The position numbers and the translations under genes are program-made. 64,000 nucleotides of DNA from Sinonovacula constricta (taxonomy: Eukaryota > Mollusca > Bivalvia > Cardiida > Solecurtidae): NCBI GenBank assembly GCA_007844125.1, contig CM017556.1, positions 19,010,017 through 19,074,016 of the forward strand, in the 5' to 3' direction. The notes beneath the pieces are model-generated. The model was not told the DNA's origin. It made no database searches and saw only the letters and a list, made by a program, of their open reading frames with translations. Positions 1 to 14,690 of this stretch are shown one piece after another (the first letter of the stretch is position 1; each line of letters opens with the position of its first letter).

Positions 1-992
1 GGCACAAAATAAATGTCCCTTAGTATGAAAAGTCAAAGGAAACGTTACGACGTAAGGTGCGATTGAACTCGTGAAGTGTCACAGATGTGACAAACACCTT
101 CAGCACCGTTATAAAGTTAGATAGATGTCTGAAAAGAACATACTTTCGTAGTTAGCAAACGTGAATTGACGTCGGAACGTTTAAAACGAGTCTGTCAAAT
201 GATCCAGTTGACGATCGTTCGATCAACAGACTCAAATACAAATACACAACACAAAACAACTGTTCTTAATAACAGCAACAATAACAACAACAATAGAAAA
301 AATTGAATGACTAATATCCGCACATGTCTGAAATTAATTATACCTCCATATGCTATTTATTGAACGTCTAGTCACACCTTTATCATGGTAATGATGTTTC
401 CGAATGTCTTTTCTCTTTTGCTTATAAGAAAAATATTATTATTTATGACATCTCTTAAACTTGTATTCGTATAAGGCCGGGGTCGAACTTCTTTACACTT
501 ACCCTCTATGACCTGTTGTCCTATCGTATTCTGCGAAATGCGATAAACTGGAGGAGAAAGTAAACGTTAACATACATTTCCGAATCTCCTAGACAGGATT
601 CCTCTAGGAACCAACGCGGTGTTTGCTGAGTTGTGAATATTGATCAACACAACTCAACAAGTAGAGCGACAGTATGATTCGTCCATGTGTGTAGGTTTAA
701 ACATATGCAGTATCAGCAAAATATTTATCTAAACATAAATATTTTACGAGTTGATATTGTGTAATATTGCAATATTGCTTCATAACCTTAACAAGTTAAT
801 ATTTGCATAAGGAAATCAGGGCCTATAAAGAGTGGATGAATGCAGAAATACGACAACCAAGAGCACTTTAGCAAAGATGTGTATGAATTGGATAACACAT
901 CATCTGCAAGCCAATAAGGGCATGTATATGAATATGTTTGTCACATGGTATTATTCACGTTATTTTTGTTCTCATTAATATATAAATATACG
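1..992. other. AT-rich non-coding DNA, no feature seen
   Basis: All frames are broken by frequent stops and no RNA or repeat structure was recognised. A short imperfect CAA/ATA-rich patch lies near 250-300. The right edge is the TA target site of the miniature transposon that follows. Confidence 0.6.
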
Positions 993-994
993 TA

Positions 995-1769
995 CAGTCA
1001 ACTCTCGTTATCTCAAATTTCAAGGGACAGTAGAAAATAGTTTGAGATATCCGAAGTTTGAGTTATCCGAATTTAAGGATAGAGTGTGTAAATCTTAAAA
1101 ATCTTACCTGCTACACGATGACTGGTAATGACTGAAATTCCTTGTTATATCTGCCACTGTAAACTAAGTTTCTGCAAGTTTGTGTGGTTTTGCATGTTTA
1201 AAGTGTTATAAGATTTTTTACAATGTAATTTAATATTCTTCTTTTTATTGTAGGTTGTTGCGTCGTCGTAAGTGCATGGCCTAATTTTGTATACCTAAAG
1301 CTGATACCTGCAAGTTCTCAAAAAAAATTTACAACAACAAGTACAAACTAAAACACTTTAATCAGCGTTAATAGATTAACGAAATTGTTGTTCATTTTAT
1401 CATCTAATTAAATAATAATCGATTAACCTCTTCTCTAAATTACGTGAAATCCTGATTGCCGATAATTGGCGATAAAACTCGCGCCCAAATCTTCGCAAGT
1501 TTCACGGTAGGTGTGAAAAGCACTATTGTTGCCGTTTTGCATCTTATAGCAATTTGAAGTTTGAGATAGACCAACTGATTTCAACAGTTTTATACGTGTG
1601 GGGACAAAGAATTTAGTTTGATATATCCGATAATTTGACATATCCGAATTTGATTTAAGCGGAGTCGAACCATATAGAAACTATAGGGGAAAAGAACGGG
1701 ACCGTAGAAAACAGTTTGACATAACCGGAAATTTGATATAACCGATTTTGAGATAACGAGAGTTGACTG
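995..1769. mobile_element. Non-autonomous Tc1/mariner (pogo-like) MITE
   Basis: The ends are perfect inverted repeats of about 23 bp beginning CAGTCAACTCTCGTTATCTC, flanked by TA at 993-994 and 1770-1771, the TA target duplication of the Tc1/mariner superfamily. Inside the ends there are also direct repeats: the stretch from 1024 (GGGACAGTAGAAAATAG) reappears at 1698 (GGGACCGTAGAAAACAG). A motif of the form TTTGANATAWCCGAA recurs at about 1041, 1057, 1617, 1634, 1715 and 1732. No transposase frame is present in the 775 bp, so the element needs a partner in trans. The pogo-like label rests on the terminal sequence style and TA site; another mariner branch is possible. Confidence 0.78.
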
Positions 1770-1771
1770 TA

Positions 1772-2361
1772 TATGATCTTGTATTGTGCGCAATTAATTT
1801 CAGCACCTTGACTTGAAATACTGCCAAGTTGTACTTTTGGCATTTTGACATAAATTCTAATTTAATGACCAAGCAAACATGCTATTATCAAACCCTTTTC
1901 AATTCTCCTGATGAAGCTTAGCAAGTTCTCTGTACATGTACCTCGTGAACCAGAAACTTCTTGTGATTTAGATATCATTCCTGATGACCTACTTTAGACA
2001 GTTTAGCGTTGAGACACTTATGTTAATTCATATTTATTATAGAGACCTGTCTCTATTACCTTGTTTATTGATTTTGTCAATTGCCCAGGGAGATTTGAAG
2101 CTTATCGTCGAATTTTTTTAAGATTGTACTTTTCAAAGCTGGAATAATTAGACTAGTGTAAATGAAGTTGACTTCTCATAATCCATTATACCGTTTTTAT
2201 TGTATATCGTCGCGTTTAAACATGTCGACATTCTCCTAAATTCGGTGCTGTTGTGTTTTAAAGGCTATATTCCCCAGGTTTGCGGATTTTCTCACATAAG
2301 TATTTTTGATACATCGCACTGACACAATTATGGTAATATAAACGATGTCAAGTTAATTATT
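1772..2361. other. Non-coding; start of duplicated unit A
   Basis: From about 1905 to 2160 the sequence aligns collinearly with about 28050-28320. Shared landmarks are GATGAAGCTTA, CATGTA followed by a CGTGAACCA/CCATGAACCA word, CACCTTGTTAT/TACCTTGTTTAT and AAGCTGGAA. No reading frame is conserved between the two copies. The rest has no recognisable content. Confidence 0.6.
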
Positions 2362-2525
2362 GGTGGAGGGAACCCCAGACTTACGTCTGGGTAGAACCAC
2401 CGGTGCACAGTAGGCTAGCTGGAAACATCTTCGCATGGAAGTTCTCGTCCCGACGAGGACTCGAACCCACGCGGTGGGGGGCTGAGGAGCAAGCGACTAT
2501 ATCCGCTCGACCAAGGACGCCCCTA
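2362..2525 (-). mobile_element. tRNA-derived SINE, family 1
   Basis: Read on the minus strand, the head looks like a degraded tRNA, with an A box TGGTCGAGCGG (2513-2503) and a perfect B box GGTTCGAGTCC (2467-2457) 35 bp downstream. The acceptor stem no longer pairs well, so this is not a working tRNA gene. It is followed by a non-tRNA body (2445-2362) containing CCGGTGGTTCTACCC. A second partial copy of that body lies at 32963-33030, supporting a dispersed family. No target duplication or tail was confirmed. tRNA-headed SINEs with a conserved body are common in molluscs; family assignment needs a repeat library. Confidence 0.75.
2457..2513 (-). promoter_or_regulatory. Internal RNA polymerase III promoter (A and B boxes) of the SINE
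   Basis: The A box TGGTCGAGCGG (2503-2513) and B box GGTTCGAGTCC (2457-2467), both read on the minus strand, have the order and spacing of a type 2 polymerase III promoter. Whether it is still active cannot be told from sequence. Confidence 0.65.
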
Positions 2526-6244
<3,719 letters not shown>

Positions 6245-6386
6245 TACCAATCATAACTAATTATAATGTTAATAATGAATAATCACTTTTTTGGTTAATC
6301 TAATTGGATGGACCGTTTTGTCTTTCCGAAGTTTCGATTGACCTTTTCACAACAAAACGATTGGTGCTAGGTAAATTATATATATA

Positions 6387-6583
6387 CAGTACTGAAAATC
6401 ATGAAATTGACAAACGGAACGGAGTGGAAATGGAAATGAAACGTTTTTCGTTTCCTGTTGAAACGGAAACGGAACGGAGTGGAAATGGAAATGCAACGGA
6501 GCGCTACAAACGCTTGAAACGGTGTAAACGGTATAAACGCTATAACCGGAGCGCTTGGAACGCTAGAAACGGAAAAATCGGAA
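6387..6583. repeat. Left end: GGAA/AAACGG-rich segment with terminal repeat
   Basis: After the 25-bp terminal repeat, degenerate words such as GGAAACGGAACGGAGTGG and GGAAATGGAAATG repeat to about 6583. The frame over it (6304-6759) has a Glu/Thr/Arg/Asn-rich composition set by the repeat and has no homologue I recognise, so it is not called a gene. Confidence 0.7.
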
Positions 6584-7497
6584 TGCACGTAAGGGTAGAG
6601 TTATTTTCACTACCGCTTCAAACGTTTCTAGGTCACCCGATTATTTATAGTAACATTTCAACCGTTTCTTGGTACGAAATAAATTTAAACGAACACAATA
6701 ACTGGCTTCAATTTATCAACACAAACGCGCTTTTATATGTACTCTGCAGAAAGAAATAACATAAATTATTATCAAAAAATCGTATTTACCAAACTTGTAC
6801 ATTACAGTTCCGAAACCGCACGAGTTGTCCAAGTCATCGTGTACCGTCAAAACAGAAACTGCACTAAAAATCACTCCGCACGATAAAACACGCAATTTAA
6901 CTATAATATTGCGTTTCTGTCGAAACTGATGTTTTAATTAATTCCAATGAATAGCTTAACATCCGCCTTGGATCGACATTCTTAGTCTTCATTGTTTGGC
7001 ATATGAAGATAGTGTGTACACAGCTGTCATTACACGTATGCGCGCGCAATGTCGCAGCATTTCCCGAGTTTGAATGTTCGCTAATTACTTTGTAGCTGCA
7101 TGGTCCGTTCCCGGATCAACTACGCCAATCATTTTTGTGTGAACATACTTGCTTAAAGTATTTTTCATTTACAAAGAATGCATTGCGTGGTACAAAATAA
7201 AGTTACTTAATGAAATTAAACCTCAACCAAAAGAAGGTAACACATCTCATATAACACAAAAAAACATAAAACAACTACACATAAAACAAACAAACAATGC
7301 TATGTATTATTGCAAGGTGTGACCCAATCAAGAACCAATAACATCCTCCCCGGCACTCAGAGCCAATGACAAGTATGATCCTAAAGTTCAACGTCTGAAT
7401 AACCATAGATTGCCAAATAGTGCACGTATACAATCATCGATTGACAATTAAATGAAACAACCGTGATAAAAACTTACATCACGATAAATATTAAAGA
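6584..7497. other. Non-coding interior of the insertion, left part
   Basis: No conserved frame, RNA or repeat recognised. It has no collinear counterpart in unit B. Confidence 0.5.
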
Positions 7498-7770
7498 CAT
7501 AATAATCATTACCGCCATTAAATTCACCTGATCACACATGATCATCATCAGGATCCCATATTACTTATATAATCACCACTAATCATCATCAAAAGCAGCA
7601 TCACCGGCATCACGATCTACATCATAATCGTCATGAGCATCAGCATCACCGTAACCGTTATTACCATTTACATTATAATCATAAACAGCATCGGTATCAC
7701 CGTCATCATTATCAGCAGAAGCAGCAGTAGCAGCAGCAGCACCGTCATTTACATCATCATTACTTTAGTT
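7498..7770. repeat. Degenerate ATC/CAT trinucleotide-rich tract
   Basis: Imperfect CAT/ATC triplets recur with interruptions (for example ATCATCATCA near 7542 and 7583, and AGCAGCAGC near 7730). An open frame over it is rich in Ile and Ser because of the triplet bias only. It resembles an old decayed triplet microsatellite. Confidence 0.8.
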
Positions 7771-8065
7771 ACAGGGGTATGGATATGTATTTTATTTTAT
7801 CTTGCCTCTTTGTCAAGCAAAAGTTTCTTCTGCTTCTAATCTTAATTGTTATATATCTTATAATGAACAATGTTGTAAATTTGAACAATAGTATCAAAAT
7901 TCCTATTTCTAAATGCATAGTTCCCATAATGCGCTGTTACATATATAGGATTAATCGGAATTCGTGGACAGCGATTAAGAATCTGCATACAACTTTTGAC
8001 TTTACTTGACTTGCAACTATTTGAATGAGGCCTGGCTACGGCTCATTTTCCCATTCATGTCTTGA

Positions 8066-9715
8066 ATGTTAAATAGGTTAACGAAATGGAGTATTAAGCA
8101 TAATAAAATAATTGAAAATCAATTTGGTTTCCAAAAGGGTAAATCACCAATAGATTGCATTTTTGTCTTGCATTCAATAATTGCAAACTCCCTATCAAAG
8201 AAAAAGAAACTATACTGTGCCTTTGTGGACTTTGAGAAATGTTACGATAAAATAAACCGTAGCTTCCTCTTTCATAAACTCATAAAGAATAACGTTAGCT
8301 CTAAGTTTGTCACATCGATAAAAAGTATGTACCGCATTGTAAAGGCATGTCTTAGATGCAACTCGGAACTAACCGATTTTTTCGAATCAAATATTGGACT
8401 AAAACAAGGTGATCAATGCTCCAGTTTACTATTTTTATTTTTTATAAATGATATTTTATCAAGTTTCAATCAAAATATAGAAGATCTATTTACCAGTAAT
8501 CAGCAAAAGTTATTTATATTATTGTTTGCGGACGACGCTGCCCTTTTTGCCCATACACCACAAGCTCTCCAGTCCCTATTAAATGACTTAGAGCGGTACT
8601 GTTATACTTGGAACTTAACAGTTAATGCTAAAAAGACAAAAATAATGATTTTTGAAAACGGAAGGCAAACAAAATATAATTTCAGACTAAACAACAACAT
8701 ACTAGATGTAGTTACAAATTTTAAATACCTCGGAATAACCTTATTTAAAAATAGCAAATGGACCAGAATTGAAAAATCCATAGCCGATAAAGCGTTATAT
8801 GCCGTACATAATCTGTTTATAGTATTTAACCAAGTTGAAATGTCAACAAAAGATAAATGTGCATTATTTGATAGTTTGGTAGCATCAATACTTAACTATG
8901 GAGCTGAAGTGTTTGGTTATTTTAATTGTAAAAAGATTGAACAAATACATTGTAAATTTTTGCGTAAGGCGTTATGTGTTAAGAAAAGTACAAATCTTCA
9001 TGGACTATACGGAGAAACAGGCAGATATCCTATGATTATAAGAAGGAAAATGGTGCTCCTTAATTATTGGTTTAAAATTATACGAGGAGAAAATAACTCA
9101 TTAATAAAAAATACGTATAATCTTCTACGCAGCGACGCTGATAATAATAAACACTATAATGGTTTGAATTGGGCTTCAAATGTTAAATCTTTATTGCAAG
9201 AACTAGGAATGACAAATATATGGATTAACCAAAACAACATAAACAGAAGACATATCCCTATAATAAAACAAAGACTTATTGATCAATTTACTCAAACATG
9301 GCACGATAACATAACCAACTCAAATAGGCTTGAATCATACAGGATATACAAACAAGAATTTAAAATGGAACACTACTTAAATAGCATACATGTTAACAAG
9401 TATCGAATCAGTCTTTCCAAATTTCGTCTTTCATCACATGATTTAGCTATAGAAACCGGAAGACATTATAACATACCAAGGCATGATCGAATATGTCAAA
9501 ATTGTAACATGAATGTAGTAGAAACAGAGTACCACTTTTTGTTAGTTTGTCCAAAATACAATAACCTACGAAGAATGTTTTTACCTAGATATTACTGTAA
9601 CTGGCCTACCCTGACGAAATTCAAAACCATAATGGCATCATGTAATACAAACTGCATAATCAATTTAGCAAAATTTATCAATAACGCATATAAACTGAGA
9701 AATTCGATTGTATAA
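8066..9715 (+). CDS. Non-LTR retrotransposon reverse transcriptase, N-terminally truncated
   Basis: The product would copy element RNA into DNA at a nicked target. In the 549 residues the fingers/palm order is clear: GFQKGKS at 21-27, motif A AFVDFEKCYDKINR (catalytic D55), motif B LKQGDQCSSLLF near 112-123, motif C LLFADDAALFAH (D156, D157), motif D NAKKTKIM near 187-194 and YLG at 221-223. A C-terminal CCHC-like zinc knuckle follows (C477, C480, H490, C495, within ICQNCNMN...EYHFLLVC). The metal-binding aspartates are all present. Motif C is FADD where YADD is commoner, and motif B has DQCSS where CPLSP-type residues are usual. An in-frame TGA lies directly before the ATG, so the start is simply the first ATG after truncation. 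A full-length copy would carry an apurinic-type endonuclease upstream. The frame is uninterrupted in AT-rich DNA, which suggests a fairly young insertion. Without its N-terminus the protein is unlikely to be functional. Confidence 0.93.
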   Translation: MLNRLTKWSIKHNKIIENQFGFQKGKSPIDCIFVLHSIIANSLSKKKKLYCAFVDFEKCYDKINRSFLFHKLIKNNVSSKFVTSIKSMYRIVKACLRCNSELTDFFESNIGLKQGDQCSSLLFLFFINDILSSFNQNIEDLFTSNQQKLFILLFADDAALFAHTPQALQSLLNDLERYCYTWNLTVNAKKTKIMIFENGRQTKYNFRLNNNILDVVTNFKYLGITLFKNSKWTRIEKSIADKALYAVHNLFIVFNQVEMSTKDKCALFDSLVASILNYGAEVFGYFNCKKIEQIHCKFLRKALCVKKSTNLHGLYGETGRYPMIIRRKMVLLNYWFKIIRGENNSLIKNTYNLLRSDADNNKHYNGLNWASNVKSLLQELGMTNIWINQNNINRRHIPIIKQRLIDQFTQTWHDNITNSNRLESYRIYKQEFKMEHYLNSIHVNKYRISLSKFRLSSHDLAIETGRHYNIPRHDRICQNCNMNVVETEYHFLLVCPKYNNLRRMFLPRYYCNWPTLTKFKTIMASCNTNCIINLAKFINNAYKLRNSIV

Positions 9716-9877
9716 ATCCCAAAAGTTTAGTATATTTAACGTGTCTTATAAACAAAATAACACTTTATGTTATCTCAACAGCTTACTTCTCTTGTTAATA
9801 ATATTTTATGAACCACACTCTTCATGCACTTATATTATGTTTATTGTTTGTGGCTATGAACATGTAAGTTCTATGCT

Positions 9878-9883
9878 AATAAA
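9878..9883 (+). promoter_or_regulatory. Polyadenylation signal of the LINE
   Basis: AATAAA lies about 160 bp after the reverse transcriptase stop and a few bases before the GTTCT repeats (9888-9907) that close the element. Confidence 0.6.
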
Positions 9884-9908
9884 CTTTGTTCTGTTCTGTT
9901 CTGTTCTA

Positions 9909-11439
9909 TGCCAAAATGTGGTCTAATGGGGGCCCTACCGGGAACTTAATTTTTGTACCCATTTAAAGATAGAAATATATTAATTTAAAATATATCGTTT
10001 TGTAAATTGATATTATGTTTCTTCATGCGCGTGGGTAGGGTTCATGCCATCATAAAGTTCTACTCTAATTGAATCTCTAATTTTAAGACATGAGCGGACA
10101 CCCCAACTAATTAAGCTAATTGGCAGTTTTATGACACCTTGTTTGTCTAGTGGACAGGAAGTGTGACCGTGTTTTGGCGTCTTTTCCACTTCGCAAGAAC
10201 ACATGCATCCTCTATGCAGCTGTGTTTGAAAATGTCACCTCACGGCAGTCGCGTGGTTTATGACCTTCACCTTTTAAAGAGCAATATGCATTGACTTACG
10301 CGAGGACAACAAAAAGGACAAAACACTAAGGTGCACGATATCTTTTTTGGCTCATAAAAGGACCTAACGCTATATTTAGTAGTATCCACAATGGTGCACC
10401 CTTTCCCCACCCACTATTTTTTAGTTTAAGAAGAGGAAACGTGGATGTGGGGATTGGGGATTTCTTATAGTAAATACTACATCAATTGTCGTGTTTTTTG
10501 TAAATAATGTTATCAAGAGAAGACACTTCAAGGAACACAGTCTAATGTATATTTTCATCTCGTGTTTATTGCAAATGTATTATTTCAATGGCTCGCCTAT
10601 TCTTTTGTAGTTAATCCATACCTTAAATATAAATAATACCTTTATAAAAGTGTTTATGATCATTAAAAGGACTAAAAAGTTTTTGTAAGGACATTTATAT
10701 AAGTAAAAACATGCGCAGTCTGAAATATTACTACATAGTACAGTTTCCTCCCTCCACTATCATTCCTTTAGAACTTATATTTATGCCGCGAAGGTAAATC
10801 GTCAATAACGTTGCATATTTTTTTCATAGCACACGCCGTTCACGCGTATTTACCATTTTTAATCTCTAAACAGTACCCAGCGTTCACACCCTCTCTCTCT
10901 TCTAAATGGCAGCTTGAAGACAATTATCGATCGATATCATGTTGCACAGTATTGAGAGAAATAATAGGTCGGTCAATTTGAAACAAAAAAAATCTTTTCG
11001 GCGACTTCAAATGATAGTGACCGGCGATTGTTTCCCAGAATATTCTTTGATGTTGCAGTGTTAGCCAGAGAGCCCTACTATCCAGAAAGAAATTACACCG
11101 CATCTAATGATTTATTTGTTCACCGCATTTATTTGTTACAACCTTGGAGAAATTAAAATCACATTGATATAATTAGCGACTTTATGTTATAAGTGCGTGA
11201 ACAATATTGTTAACAGCCGTTAATTGGCGCTAATATGTGCAAACCGAAAACACAACAACACACACTTGTTTCTAAGAAAGTTGTTTGTTCTATGAGACTT
11301 TATGTATGTGCCTGTTTTCGACAAAACAACATGTTCATGTTTATATGAGATAATCATTTTAACCATGAAATGTGACTGTAGTGAGTAATACTTATCTAAA
11401 ATTATTGGATATTACACGTTACTATCAGCGAGACGTTAA
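9909..11439. other. Non-coding interior of the insertion, right part
   Basis: No conserved frame, RNA or repeat family was recognised. A short CT run lies near 10891-10900. It has no counterpart in unit B. Confidence 0.5.
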
Positions 11440-11460
11440 ATCTAAAGTCCGCAATATAAC

Positions 11461-11630
11461 AAATATCGGAAAGGGGCAAACATTCGCCTTTTTATTTTGG
11501 CAGTGGGGATGGGGGTAAACGCTGGGCCTTTTTATTTGAAGGACCTTTTTATTTGAAGGGGAGAGGGGGTGGCAAACGTCCGGTCTGCACTTATAGGGGC
11601 GGGGGGGCAAACGTCCGGGGGCAAGTTTTA
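11461..11630. repeat. G-rich degenerate tandem repeat, potential quadruplex DNA
   Basis: G runs of 3 to 7 are clustered between 11505 and 11621 in otherwise AT-rich DNA. Exact internal copies include CCTTTTTATTTGAAGG (11527-11542 and 11544-11559) and GGCAAACGTCCGG (11571-11583 and 11606-11618). Spacing of the G runs is compatible with G-quadruplex formation on the plus strand. Confidence 0.7.
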
Positions 11631-12052
11631 AAAAAAATTGTGTGTGATATCGTCTTATTTTAAGGTCGGATCACCATTACGCTTTTTTTTGCGGATTAAC
11701 ACGTCACAGAGAAGTTAACTTTTTAGGATACTGGGTGTGTGTGGACCATATTTGAAAGTTATTTCTTGTTTGTTTATTCCGGGATATGACGTCTGGCGAA
11801 GACAAGTAGGTAGGCATCTCCCTGAATTTTGAGGATTATTTGCAGGTGCTGGTTGTTAAGGGTATTTTTTGTCTGCAATTTCCCTCCGGGTGACTGACAC
11901 TGAATATCCTCGTCGCAAACAATCTACTGCCGATTCCTTTATATGTGATGGAAGACTTTTGCCTCTCCCTAGAATGTTTACTTCTTTCGTCATTTTGCAA
12001 ACACACCGGAAGTACTTTGCCTTTAGAAATTTATTAAACGAAATTTTTAGTC
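11631..12052. other. Non-coding interior, no feature seen
   Basis: No recognisable frame or repeat. It ends at the AAAATCGGAA direct repeat that may mark the edge of the inner insertion. Confidence 0.5.
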
Positions 12053-12271
12053 AAAATCGGAACGGAGCGAAACGGAACGCTTGAAACGGTAGAAACGGAA
12101 GAAACGATAGAAACGCTGGAAGCGTTTGAAATGCAGCGCTGGAAGCGAATAAAACGAAACGGAAACGCAACGGAAGCGGAATGGAAACGGAGCGGCAAAC
12201 GCTTCCAACTGAAATGGAAACGAAACGGAGTGGAAACGGGAAAATTGTCAATTTCGTGATTTTCAGTACTG
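12053..12271. repeat. Right end: GGAA/AAACGG-rich segment with terminal repeat
   Basis: Words such as GGAACGGAGCGAAACGG and GGAAACGGAGCGG repeat along the plus strand and run into the inverted 25-bp end at 12247-12271. Minus-strand frames here are Phe/Ser/Arg-rich by composition only. Confidence 0.7.
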
Positions 12272-14690
12272 TATAGATCAATAATCATTGGGTACAACTA
12301 GTTCTTAAATTAAAGACATGTGAAAAACCGATGATAATAAATACTTTACGGGTAGTTGCTGTTAAAGGTGAACTCTGTAACTTAAAGACTTTAGCAAAAT
12401 GTTCTTCATCTTATAACCGTTTATGTTGGTTATAATTAAAACATAATGGTATGAATTGTTCAATAGGGAACCGTAGTAATTATATTTTATTATTATTTGC
12501 GGAATTTTTCAGTTTGAGGCGTTTCTAGAAAAGAAATATAATTAAGAAGACTTGATAAGAACTGCTGGGTTTTCTCTATTTTGTATAATGTCTCTTCAAA
12601 TTTCTATTGTACCTTTTATATTCGACTGGCATAAGAATACCATTTTCCGGGCTTTTTTGAAATTTTAATGTATGTTACAATACTCCTAGGACTTTGTCAT
12701 TTTTTCAATATTGAGTTAAAAATTCATATATGTTAGGGCGAATGCCAGTTTACATTATGAGTAAAATGCATGCGTCACGTTGTTTCAAATAGTGATTAAT
12801 TCATGTTATATTCTATATTAATCCGCAGGAGAAACCAGGAGTCTTCTTTTTATCAGTGACACAGAAAGAACTGTCATCCAGATTACATAATTGCATTGAA
12901 ACGAACATGATTTTACTTATCTGCAACACATGTGTAACATTGCGATACAATTTGAATTATTGTTAACTTATTGTTGAAAGTCAAATGTAAAAATCTTCTT
13001 GAGTGGGATTTGCATTAACACTACTTTTTTCCATTTTAACTAAAGTTAAACTTCCCCATATCCGCCTAAATGTATTAAAGTTGCGTTTATAGCTGATTAC
13101 ATTGATGATATCCATGCCACAGCCTAATTTGTGTTTTTCGCTTTAAGTCGACAATGTGTTAGTATTTAAATGTATGGAACGGGAAAGTTGCTTAATGTGG
13201 CGCCTTAAGGTAAATGACTCATTTTTATTAAATATAATAATTGCTTTTGTAATAATATAGATAAATGAAACAAAAAGACATATACCATTTAATTAATCGG
13301 GTGTTCTTATATTGATTCTTTTACACTTTACATTAGCGGAAACGTCTGATATGCTTTTATAACTAAGGAATCGGTGAACATATAATAATTCCAATGATGC
13401 ATGGCTAAGAGAAGGGGCAATATCTTCTAAGCTTTTTCATTTGACAAAATAAAATGTAAATGCACCGAGTGTATGTTTCAATATATTTCATACACTGAAG
13501 TGTTTATTGTTGAAAATGGAAGTACACTCCAATGGTCCCAGAGACAAATGTAATAAGATAATCTTACGCAAAAAGTCAAGACAATTATCCTTTCTAGTTA
13601 ACTGTGCACGGAATGGTGTAGGTTTGTGAGGCCTATCCCGAAATACAATGTAAGGATGGAAATTTCGAAGTCGGCCTTGGATCGACAAAAAACATAGTTG
13701 CCATTGATGAGAGCTTCTTTCACTATCGCATGAAAGCCGGTAGATTTTATCAGGCTCTGGCAGCAACTTTCTGATCGGTGGCAAAATCTGCTGCTTGCAG
13801 GAAATATGCCAAAGTTTCTTGCGAAAGTATTTTTGTGTTGGATTCGTGTGTCAATTTTCCCTTCGAAAAGATCTCGTTAGTGCATCCTTTCAAATGTTGT
13901 TATGGCCGCCTTACGACTAACACAGAAAGCAAGGTGCAGACTACGGGCCTTAAAAGCGATACATATACGAAGCCCTCGTAATGACTATGTAACCATCGTA
14001 TTATTGTATGATTATATTGAGATTATTAACCGATGTCGCCCAAGATAGCAGGCTTTGTGGAACATAGGCGAATTTATAGGTATTCATGAATATATAAATG
14101 CAAATCTAAGAGCATCTTCCCCTGTCACGTATTAAACAAAGCAGAATAGCATAGTTTGATGGCGAGACAATCAAGAAATAAAGGTTTTTGCATTTATTCT
14201 TTAAATATAACATAGAACAAGCATCTTCTCCTCGGAAACATTTCCTTTATTGACTTGCTTATTGTTGCTATTTTGTCCGTGTAGTATTCCATAAGCCATA
14301 TATCCTGTTTTTTAGTTAACTTCAAGGTAAAAAAAACAACACCGATGTAGGTGTGCATATTTACCATCTTCGTGTAACTCTCATTTGTGTATTCAGATTG
14401 TATCGTGTGACCAATTGAAGGCATCATTCTTGTTTCGACTGTTGATAAGCCCATGACCATTTGGCAAGAAAACCAAAATTTCATATCTGTATGGCCATTT
14501 GGAGTCAATTTTTATTATACCAGCATGATTTGGAACATGATGTCTTAGTTTATAATTAAAAGGTCATTGTACTTAAGATGCCAGTACACAGCTGTGCATT
14601 TATAAAATATAAATTTAAAGAAATTTCTTCATGAAGAGTTTGTTTTAGGACTCACAAAGAATCAAACTGAATGGCGGCGTTCTGCGTTAG
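12272..14690. other. Non-coding duplicated unit A, block 4
   Basis: About 12300-14680 aligns with about 34250-36190. Landmarks include ACTTTAGCAAA, TATTTTGTATAATG, GAAATATGCC, CCTCGTAATGAC followed by ACCATCGTATTATTGTATG, and TTAAGATGCCAGTACACA. Frames at 13488-13784 (minus) and 13778-13981 (plus) are broken by indels in the paralogous copy, so coding is unlikely. Confidence 0.7.

Larger units (their letters stand above)
8060..9908 (+). mobile_element. 5'-truncated non-LTR retrotransposon (LINE)
   Basis: The element consists of one long reverse transcriptase frame (8066-9715), a short 3' region with AATAAA at 9878, and a tail of four GTTCT-type pentamers ending near 9908. Short tandem-repeat tails without poly(A) are usual for several LINE clades. 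The endonuclease and the first part of the reverse transcriptase are missing and there is no coding sequence upstream of about 8060, the pattern left by incomplete target-primed reverse transcription. No target duplication was identified. The clade is not assigned. It lies inside the 6387-12271 insertion. Confidence 0.85.
6387..12271. mobile_element. 5.9 kb insertion bounded by 25-bp inverted ends (nested)
   Basis: The left end (6387-6411) and the reverse complement of the right end (12247-12271) both begin CAGTACTGAAAATCA and match at 24 of 25 positions. Both sides are flanked by TATA (6383-6386 and 12272-12275), a possible TA or TATA target duplication. The unit A/unit B alignment stops near 6020 and resumes near 12300, so this block sits where unit B lacks equivalent DNA. 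Next to each end is a GGAA/AAACGG-rich stretch in the same orientation. Two readings fit: one large transposon, or a small element of about 0.4 kb split by a later 5.5 kb insertion. A 10-bp direct repeat AAAATCGGAA at 6574-6583 and 12053-12062 favours the second, but the motif is simple. The superfamily is unknown. Confidence 0.6.

Noticed and set aside
2446..2525. Functional tRNA gene on the minus strand
   Set aside because: The A and B boxes are good, but the acceptor and T stems do not pair and a SINE body follows.
6304..6759. A 151-codon frame rich in Glu, Arg, Asn and Thr
   Set aside because: Most of it covers the GGAAACGG repeat of the transposon end. It has no domain and no ATG-based context.
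13778..13981. Frame overlapping a block also present at 35315-35500
   Set aside because: The paralogous block keeps DNA similarity, but indels shift the frame and the peptides do not align, so coding is not supported.
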